A DNA stretch of 64,000 bases from Streptomyces poonensis (GTDB lineage Bacteria; Actinomycetota; Actinomycetes; Streptomycetales; Streptomycetaceae), in the NCBI RefSeq assembly GCF_014650915.1, contig NZ_BMVW01000004.1, positions 62,001-126,000 on the forward strand. Reading direction: 5' to 3'. Positions 58,502 to 64,000 of the stretch are shown here, piece by piece. The notes beneath the pieces were generated by a model. The model was not told where the DNA came from and made no database searches. It worked only from the letters and a program-made list of their open reading frames with translations. The position numbers and the translations under genes were made by a program. Position 1 is the first letter of the stretch, and each line of letters starts with the position of its first letter.

Positions 58502-59758
58502 CTAGCGGTAGCGGAGGTACCGTGCGCGCACCCGCCGGAACGCCGTCAGTTCGTCCTGCCAGGCGCCCACGACCTCGTCGGTGCCCGCTCCCGCGTCGAT
58601 CGCCGTGCGGACCAGCGTGGAGCCGGTGAGCTTGTCGATCCAGTGGTCCGGGCGCCAGGCGAAGCCGCTCCACACCCGCTTCGCGGTCACCAGGAGACCG
58701 ACGCCGGTACGTACGGGGTCGAACGCGGCCCGGTCGTGGACGTGCAGCTGCACCCCGCCGACCGTCTTCCCCTGGAACTTGGAGAACGTGGGGGCGAAGT
58801 ACGCCTCCCGGAAGCGCACGCCCGGCAGATCGAGCCGGTTCGCCTCCTCCGCCCACCGCCGGTCGATGCCCTCGGCGCCGAGCAGCTCGAACGGGCGTGT
58901 GGTGCCGCGCCCCTCGGACAGGTTCGTCCCCTCGAAGAGGCAGGTGCCGGAGTAGACGAGGGCGGTGTCGGGTGTCGGCATGTTCGGGCTGGGCGGCACC
59001 CAGGGCAGCCCGGAGGCGTCGTGGAAGTCCGACCGCCGCCAGCCGGACATCAGGACGGTGTCGAGCGGCACCGGAGTGCTCAGGAACTCCTCGTTGAACA
59101 GCAGGGCCAGCTCCGCCACCGTCATCCCGTGCGCCTGCGCGATGGGCTTGCGCCCGACGAACGTGGCGAACTCCTCGTGCAGGACGGGCCCCTGGGCCCG
59201 GCGTCCGGTCACGGGGTTCGGCCGGTCGAGCACCACGAACCGCTTGCCCGCGAGCCGGGCCGCCTCCATGCAGTCGTACAGCGTCCAGATGTACGTGTAG
59301 AAGCGGGCGCCGACGTCCTGGATGTCGAAGACGACGGTGTCCACGCCGGAGGCGGTGAAGACGTCGGCGAGCGGCTGCCCGCTCTTGAGGTACGTGTCGT
59401 AGACGGGCAGTCCGGTCGCCGGGTCGTCGTGGCGGCCCTCGGAGCCGCCCGCCTGCGCGGTGCCCCGGAAGCCGTGCTCCGGGCCGAAGACGGCGACGAG
59501 GTCCACGCGGTCGTCGGCGTGCATGACGTCGACGATGTGACGGACGTCGCGCGTGATGCCGGTGGGGTTGGTGACCACGCCGACCCGCTCTCCGTCGAGC
59601 AGGGCGTAGCCGCCGGCCGCCAGCCGTTCGAAGCCGGTCCGCAGCCGCCGCCCGCCGCCGGTCCCGTGCGCAGCGTCCGCGGCGGCCGGAGCCGCCGTCA
59701 GCGCGGCGGCGGCCGTGCCGGCGGCGAGGAGCCCCCGTCTCGTCACTGTCATGGTCAT
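58502..59758 (-). CDS. Exported NamZ-type exo-beta-N-acetylmuramidase (DUF1343)
   Basis: A 418-aa protein with a Tat-like signal (TRRGLLAAGTAAAAL) and a DUF1343 domain: VGVVTNPTG, GPEHGFRG, FDIQDVGARFYTYIWTL, VLDRPNPV and FEGTNLSEGRGTT, all hallmarks. DUF1343 enzymes (NamZ) release MurNAc from the non-reducing ends of peptidoglycan fragments, so this gene points to cell-wall turnover or recycling. It lies 139 bp upstream of the hydrolase gene on the same strand, which may be co-transcribed. Confidence 0.9.
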   Translation of the reverse strand: MTMTVTRRGLLAAGTAAAALTAAPAAADAAHGTGGGRRLRTGFERLAAGGYALLDGERVGVVTNPTGITRDVRHIVDVMHADDRVDLVAVFGPEHGFRGTAQAGGSEGRHDDPATGLPVYDTYLKSGQPLADVFTASGVDTVVFDIQDVGARFYTYIWTLYDCMEAARLAGKRFVVLDRPNPVTGRRAQGPVLHEEFATFVGRKPIAQAHGMTVAELALLFNEEFLSTPVPLDTVLMSGWRRSDFHDASGLPWVPPSPNMPTPDTALVYSGTCLFEGTNLSEGRGTTRPFELLGAEGIDRRWAEEANRLDLPGVRFREAYFAPTFSKFQGKTVGGVQLHVHDRAAFDPVRTGVGLLVTAKRVWSGFAWRPDHWIDKLTGSTLVRTAIDAGAGTDEVVGAWQDELTAFRRVRARYLRYR

Positions 59759-59845
59759 GCACGGTAGCGCGCCGGTGGGCGCCGGGGAACGAGGCCGACG
59801 CGGCGAACGCGGCGCCGACCGCGGGGACACCCCTTCCGCAGTACA

Positions 59846-59858
59846 TACCGACTGGTTA
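59846..59858. promoter_or_regulatory. Candidate TetR-type operator before the SDR/acyl-CoA synthetase operon
   Basis: TACCGACTGGTTA lies 44 bp upstream of the SDR start. It resembles the palindrome TACCGGTCGGTA at 37683-37694, and an ACC-N4-GGT core is often found at fatty-acid-type TetR targets. Confidence 0.45.
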
Positions 59859-59902
59859 GTCTGGCCGGGCACAACCGAGTCGCGTCGCGTCGAAGGAGAC
59901 CG

Positions 59903-60667
59903 ATGGTGGAAGCCGTGCAGGATGCGAGAGTGGTCGTCACCGGGGCGGGGGGCGGCATAGGCGCCGCGCTGGCCCGGCGGTTCGCGGCCGAGGGCGCACG
60001 TGTCGCCGTCAACGACCTCGACGCGGACCGGGCGGAGGCGGTGGCCCGCGAGATCGGCGGCATCGCGGTCCCCGGTGACGCGTCCGCGATCGCCGCCGAG
60101 GCCCGGGACGCCCTCGGCGGCACCGTCGACGTGTACTGCGCCAACGCGGGCCTCGGCTCCGGCGGCACGGAGGCGGCCGGCGAGGAGGTCTGGGCGCGGG
60201 CCTGGGACGTCAACGTGATGGCGCACGTCCGCGCGGCCGAGGCGCTGCTCCCGGAGTGGCTGGAGCGCGGCAGCGGCCGCTTCGTCTCCACGGTCTCGGC
60301 CGCCGGGCTGCTCACCATGATCGGCGCCGCTCCCTACAGCGTCACCAAGCACGGTGCGTACGCCTTCGCCGAGTGGCTGTCGCTGACCTACCGCCACCGC
60401 GGCCTGAAGGTGCACGCGATCTGTCCCCAGGGCGTGCGCACCGACATGCTGGCGAGCTCGGGCAGCGCGGGCGACCTGGTGCTCGCGCCGAACGCGATCG
60501 AGCCCGAGGAGGTCGCGAACGCGCTGTTCCAGGGCATCGAGGAAGACCGCTTCCTGATCCTGCCGCACCCCGAGGTCGCGGAGTACTACCAGGCGCGGGC
60601 GGCCGTTCCGGACCGCTGGCTGACCGGCATGAACCACATCCAGCAGAAGTGGGAGGCGACCCGATGA
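59903..60667 (+). CDS. Short-chain dehydrogenase/reductase
   Basis: A 254-aa classical SDR: cofactor motif TGAGGGIG (residues 13-20), ANAGLG, a catalytic Ser in STVSAAG and YSVTKH as the YxxxK-equivalent motif (Tyr and Lys in place). It is followed by the usual CPQGVRTDM. It likely oxidises or reduces a hydroxyacyl or oxo intermediate. Its last codons overlap the acyl-CoA synthetase start as ATGA, so both act in one pathway. A TetR-type operator sits upstream. Confidence 0.92.
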   Translation: MVEAVQDARVVVTGAGGGIGAALARRFAAEGARVAVNDLDADRAEAVAREIGGIAVPGDASAIAAEARDALGGTVDVYCANAGLGSGGTEAAGEEVWARAWDVNVMAHVRAAEALLPEWLERGSGRFVSTVSAAGLLTMIGAAPYSVTKHGAYAFAEWLSLTYRHRGLKVHAICPQGVRTDMLASSGSAGDLVLAPNAIEPEEVANALFQGIEEDRFLILPHPEVAEYYQARAAVPDRWLTGMNHIQQKWEATR

Positions 60668-62331
60668 CCGTGTCCTCAGGAGAGATCTCGTACACGGACA
60701 AGCCCTGGCTGGCCCTGCTCAGCGACGCCCAGCGCGCCCCGGTCGACCCGCCGGACTCCCTGGTGCACGCCCTGCGCGCCGCCCGCTCCCGCACGCCCGG
60801 GCGCACCGCTCTCGCCTACTTCGACGGACGGCTCAGCTACGCCGAGGTGGACGCCCTCAGCGACTCCGTCGCCGGTCATCTCGCCGCACGCGGACTCGGC
60901 CACGGCGACCGGGTCGCCATCCTGCTCCAGAACTCCCCGCACTTCGTGCTGGCCCTGCTGGGCGCCTGGAAGGCGGGCGCGATCGTGGTGCCGGTGAACC
61001 CGATGTACAAGTCGGGCGAGGTCACGCACGTCCTGGAGGACGCCGACGTGACGGCGCTGATCTGCTCCGACCGCGCGTGGGAGACGTATCTGCGGGACAC
61101 GGCCGCCGGCTCGCCCGTACGGATCGTGCTCACCGCCTGCGAGCGGGACCTGCAGAGCCGCGACGACGCGCGCGTGCTGAACTTCGAGCGGCTGCCGCAG
61201 GCCGCCGACGCCGACGACCTGGTGGCCGCCGCCCGCGCCGGGCACGAGGCTCCCGAGGGCAGGGACGTCGGCCCGTCCGACATCGCGCTGATCAGCTACA
61301 CCTCGGGCACCAGCGGCACCCCCAAGGGCGCCACCAACACGCACGGCAACATCATGTACAACGCCGAGCGGCAGCGGACCGGACTGAAGTTGCCCGAGGC
61401 GCCTGTCTACTTCGCGATGGCGCCGCTGTTCCACATCACCGGCATGGTCTGCCAGCTCGTCTCCTCGCTCAACAGCGGGGGCACGCTCGTCCTCGCGTAC
61501 CGCTTCGAGGCGGGCGTCGTCCTCGACGCGTTCGCCGAGCACCGGCCGCACTACACCGTGGGCCCGTCGACCGCGTTCATGGCACTGGCCGCGCACCCGG
61601 ACGTCACCCGCGACCACTTCTCCTCGTTCCGGTCGATCTCCTCGGGCGGGGCGCCGCTGCCGCCCGCGCTGGTGGAGAAGTTCCGCGCCGGCTTCGGGCC
61701 GTACATCCACAACGGGTACGGGCTCACCGAGTGCACCGCGCCCTGCGCCTCCGTGCCGCCGGACCTGGAGGCTCCCGTGGACCCGGGCTCGGGCACCCTG
61801 GCCGTCGGACTGCCCGGGCCCGAGACGGTGGTCCGGATCGTGGACGACGAGGGCCGTGAGGTGCCCTTCGGCGAACAGGGCGAGATCGTGGTCAGCGGCC
61901 CGCAGGTCGTCCCCGGCTACTGGCGGCGGCCCGAGGCCACCGCCGAGACCTTCCCGGACGGTGAGCTGCGCACCGGCGACATCGGGTTCATGGACGAACA
62001 GGGCTGGCTCTACGTCGTCGACCGCAAGAAGGACATGATCAACGCCTCCGGGTTCAAGGTGTGGCCCCGCGAGGTCGAGGACGTGCTCTACGCCCACCCG
62101 GCGGTCCGCGAGGCGGCCGTCGTCGGGGTGCCCGACGGGTACCGCGGCGAGACCGTCAAGGCGTACATCAGCCTCCGTCCGGGGGCCGAGACGGACCCCG
62201 ACGCACTGGCCGCCTGGTGCAAGGAGAGACTGGCCGCCTACAAGTATCCGCGTCAGGTGGAGATCCTGCCCGACCTGCCGAAGACGACGAGTGGCAAGAT
62301 CCTCCGTCGGGAACTGCGTTCCCGGCCGTGA
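60664..62331 (+). CDS. AMP-binding fatty acyl-CoA synthetase (class I adenylate-forming)
   Basis: A 555-aa enzyme activating a carboxylic acid via acyl-AMP to acyl-CoA. It has the P-loop SYTSGTSGTPKGATNTH, YGLTECTAP (A5), GELRTGDIGFMDEQGWLYVVDRKKDMI (A7-A8) and the C-terminal catalytic Lys in TTSGKILRREL (A10). It is most like medium/long-chain or aromatic acid CoA ligases. It is translationally coupled to the upstream SDR, and a TetR gene follows within 60 bp, forming a three-gene operon for fatty or related acid catabolism. Confidence 0.93.
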   Translation: MTVSSGEISYTDKPWLALLSDAQRAPVDPPDSLVHALRAARSRTPGRTALAYFDGRLSYAEVDALSDSVAGHLAARGLGHGDRVAILLQNSPHFVLALLGAWKAGAIVVPVNPMYKSGEVTHVLEDADVTALICSDRAWETYLRDTAAGSPVRIVLTACERDLQSRDDARVLNFERLPQAADADDLVAAARAGHEAPEGRDVGPSDIALISYTSGTSGTPKGATNTHGNIMYNAERQRTGLKLPEAPVYFAMAPLFHITGMVCQLVSSLNSGGTLVLAYRFEAGVVLDAFAEHRPHYTVGPSTAFMALAAHPDVTRDHFSSFRSISSGGAPLPPALVEKFRAGFGPYIHNGYGLTECTAPCASVPPDLEAPVDPGSGTLAVGLPGPETVVRIVDDEGREVPFGEQGEIVVSGPQVVPGYWRRPEATAETFPDGELRTGDIGFMDEQGWLYVVDRKKDMINASGFKVWPREVEDVLYAHPAVREAAVVGVPDGYRGETVKAYISLRPGAETDPDALAAWCKERLAAYKYPRQVEILPDLPKTTSGKILRRELRSRP

Positions 62332-62386
62332 ACGCACAAGCATCGAACAGAACCCGGTAAGCAGGACGGAAAGGCAGGTGGCGGCA

Positions 62387-62980
62387 GTGCCCAGGACGAC
62401 GGACGCGGACGGGCAACCCGTCCCGCAGCGGCTGCTGGCCGCCGCCACCCGGCTCTTCGCCGAGCAGGGGTACGACCGCACGTCGGTGCAGGAGATCGTG
62501 GAGGCCGCAGGGGTCACCAAGGGCGCGCTGTACCACTACTTCGGCTCCAAGGACGATCTGCTGCACGAGGTGTACGCGCGCGTGCTGCGCGTCCAGCAGG
62601 AGCGCCTGGACGCCTTCGCGGGAGCGGACGCGCCGGTCGAGGAGCGGTTGCGGGGCGCCGCGGCCGACGTCGTCGTCACCACGATCGAGAACCTCGACGA
62701 CGCGTCGATCTTCTTCCGCTCGATGCACCACCTGAGCCCGGAGAAGAACAAGCAGGTGCGCGCCGAGCGCCGGCGCTACCACGAGCGCTTCCGTGCGCTC
62801 GTCGAGGAGGGCCAGGAGTCGGGCGTCTTCTCCAAGGCGACCCCGGCCGACCTGGTGGTGGACTACCACTTCGGGTCCGTGCACCACCTGTCCACCTGGT
62901 ACCGCCCCGAGGGGCCCATGACCCCGCAGCAGGTCGCCGACCACCTGGCGGACCTGCTGCTGCGGGCGCTGCGGCCGTAG
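62387..62980 (+). CDS. TetR family regulator
   Basis: A 197-aa repressor with HTH residues 10-60 (QRLLAAATRLFAEQGYDRTSVQEIVEAAGVTKGALYHYFGSKDDLL in outline) and a C-terminal domain with SIFFRSMHHLSPEKNKQVRAERRRYHERF, as in KstR2/FadR-like regulators of acyl-CoA catabolism. The GTG start is set by GGCAGGTGGCGG; another GTG lies three codons upstream. It is the third gene of the SDR/synthetase operon and probably autoregulates it. It ends at a large palindromic terminator. Confidence 0.9.
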   Translation: MPRTTDADGQPVPQRLLAAATRLFAEQGYDRTSVQEIVEAAGVTKGALYHYFGSKDDLLHEVYARVLRVQQERLDAFAGADAPVEERLRGAAADVVVTTIENLDDASIFFRSMHHLSPEKNKQVRAERRRYHERFRALVEEGQESGVFSKATPADLVVDYHFGSVHHLSTWYRPEGPMTPQQVADHLADLLLRALRP

Positions 62981-62991
62981 ACGTCGCATGC

Positions 62992-63025
62992 GTAAGGGGC
63001 GGACGCCATGGCGTCCGCCCCTTAC
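62992..63025. terminator. 34-bp perfect palindromic bidirectional terminator
   Basis: Arm GTAAGGGGCGGACGCCA (62992-63008) is followed directly by its exact complement to 63025. It lies 11 bp after the tetR stop and 8 bp before the end of the convergent acyl-CoA dehydrogenase gene, so it serves both strands. Confidence 0.9.
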
Positions 63026-63033
63026 ACGCGTGC

Positions 63034-64000
63034 TCACATGTACTTCTTCAGCTCCCGCCGCGCCAGCGACCGCTGGTGCACCTCGTCCGGCCCGTCGGCG
63101 AGCATCAGCGTCCGGGCGCCCGCGTACAGCTCCGCCAGCGGGAAGTCCTGGCTGACGCCGCCCGCGCCGTGCAGCTGGATCGCCCGGTCGATGATGTCGA
63201 CGACCGTGCGCGGGGTGGCGATCTTGATGGCCTGGATCTCGGTGTGGGCGCCCCGGTTGCCGACCGTGTCCATCATCCAGGCCGTCTTCAGGACCAGCAG
63301 GCGCAGCTGCTCGACGGCCACGCGCGCGTCCGCGATCCAGTTCTGCACCACGCCCTGCTGCGCCAGCGCCTTGCCGAACGCCGTACGGGAGACCGCCCGC
63401 CGGCACATCAGCTCGATGGCCCGCTCGGCCATGCCGATCAGCCGCATGCAGTGGTGGATACGGCCCGGTCCGAGCCGCGCCTGCGCGATGGCGAAGCCGC
63501 CGCCCTCCTCGCCGATGAGGTTCGTGACCGGCACGCGCGCGTGGTCGAAGACGACCTCGGCGTGCCCGCCGTGCCAGTGGTCCTCGTAGCCGAAGACCTG
63601 CATCGCGCGCCGGACCTCGACGCCCGGGGTGTCGCGCGGCACGAGCACCATGGACTGCTGGCGGCGGATGTCCGCCCCGTCCGGGTCGGTCTTGCCCATC
63701 ACGATGAAGATCTTGCAGTCCGGGTTCATCGCGCCGGATATGTACCACTTACGGCCCGTGATGACGTACTCGTCGCCGTCCCGCTCGATGTGCGTGGTGA
63801 TGTTGGTGGCGTCGGACGAGGCCACCTCCGGCTCGGTCATCGCGAACGCCGAGCGGATCTCACCGGCCAGCAGCGGCTCCAGCCACTGCTTCTTCTGCTG
63901 CTCGTCGCCGAACTGGGCGAGCACCTCCATGTTGCCCGTGTCGGGCGCGCCGCAGTTCAGCGCGGTGGGCGCCAGTTGCGGGGAGCGGCCGGCGATCTCG
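63034..64000 (-). CDS. Acyl-CoA dehydrogenase (long-type; 5' end outside window)
   Basis: The C-terminal 321 residues, with the frame open to the window edge. FAD and substrate blocks are [16 protein letters not shown] and [17 protein letters not shown]. The closing region [25 protein letters not shown] has Asp-Gly-Pro-Asp-Glu at the usual Glu-Gly-Thr position, as in the ACAD10/11-like subfamily. [13 protein letters not shown] is also typical. It probably cooperates with the neighbouring SDR and acyl-CoA synthetase in fatty acid breakdown. The start codon and full length cannot be determined here. Confidence 0.93.
   Translation of the reverse strand, partial: EIAGRSPQLAPTALNCGAPDTGNMEVLAQFGDEQQKKQWLEPLLAGEIRSAFAMTEPEVASSDATNITTHIERDGDEYVITGRKWYISGAMNPDCKIFIVMGKTDPDGADIRRQQSMVLVPRDTPGVEVRRAMQVFGYEDHWHGGHAEVVFDHARVPVTNLIGEEGGGFAIAQARLGPGRIHHCMRLIGMAERAIELMCRRAVSRTAFGKALAQQGVVQNWIADARVAVEQLRLLVLKTAWMMDTVGNRGAHTEIQAIKIATPRTVVDIIDRAIQLHGAGGVSQDFPLAELYAGARTLMLADGPDEVHQRSLARRELKKYM

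Overview
The window is ordinary chromosomal DNA of a high-GC actinomycete, almost certainly a Streptomyces. Codon third positions are overwhelmingly G/C, many starts are GTG, and ribosome-binding sites are purine-rich. The gene content is typical of the genus: an AA10 lytic polysaccharide monooxygenase, SoxR, a Hanks kinase, a DUF4331 protein, penicillin acylase and several TetR regulators. From memory, and unchecked, the order from dnaE2 through hmgA to soxR resembles the S. coelicolor interval around SCO1739-SCO1697. I found no rRNA, tRNA, insertion sequence, prophage or CRISPR array.

Layout. 0-9.3 kb: the 3' part of an error-prone polymerase gene (dnaE2), a divergent MarR/cupin pair around a doubled palindromic operator, a cell-wall-sorted LPMO, a 45-aa gene, a methyltransferase, a GNAT/DUF402 pair, a small GntR regulator, a frameshifted DUF72 gene and an AAA ATPase. 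9.5-19.4 kb: a surface-glycan locus with two GT2 glycosyltransferases, a polysaccharide deacetylase and a 1276-aa flippase/membrane-glycan-enzyme fusion in one overlapping operon. It is flanked by a membrane-anchored PslG-like glycoside hydrolase, a FemAB/CelD-like acyltransferase and a small membrane protein. 19.6-30.2 kb: secreted subtilisin, SGNH esterase, Ser/Thr kinase, then a DUF4331-TPR-NicO (metal permease) operon divergent from an ECF sigma/anti-sigma pair. 30.5-36.4 kb: a DrrAB-type ABC exporter under a divergent TetR, an orphan Type ISP specificity-domain protein, a GntR/UTRA regulator and homogentisate dioxygenase. 37-42.9 kb: TetR, a decayed molybdopterin-oxidoreductase remnant, a CitMHS transporter, an MFS transporter, and a repeat-rich secreted protein overlapping a class F sortase. 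43-51.6 kb: aldehyde and alcohol dehydrogenases, EamA exporter with ArsR regulator, TetR/acyl-CoA dehydrogenase, YiaA/B protein, TetR/MaoC hydratase and soxR. 51.6-64 kb: an RNA ligase, a zinc-ribbon protein, penicillin acylase, an alpha/beta hydrolase, a NamZ-type muramidase, an SDR/acyl-CoA synthetase/TetR operon and the 3' part of a second acyl-CoA dehydrogenase.

The most useful connections are regulatory and were read directly from the DNA. (1) SigK-like -35/-10 pairs with identical 15-bp spacing sit on both sides of the sigma/DUF4331 intergenic region. (2) An AAACTA-N7-TAGTTT palindrome lies both before the aldehyde/alcohol dehydrogenase operon and between a TetR gene and its divergent acyl-CoA dehydrogenase, suggesting one small regulon. 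(3) TetR and MarR autoregulatory operators occur as phased pairs. The best candidate for an undescribed system is the glycan locus at 9.5-19.4 kb. Several gene-sized stretches are visibly decaying (DUF72 frameshift, molybdopterin-enzyme remnant), and there are unusual tandem repeats, including a 32-bp unit triplicated at the 3' end of a gntR gene.
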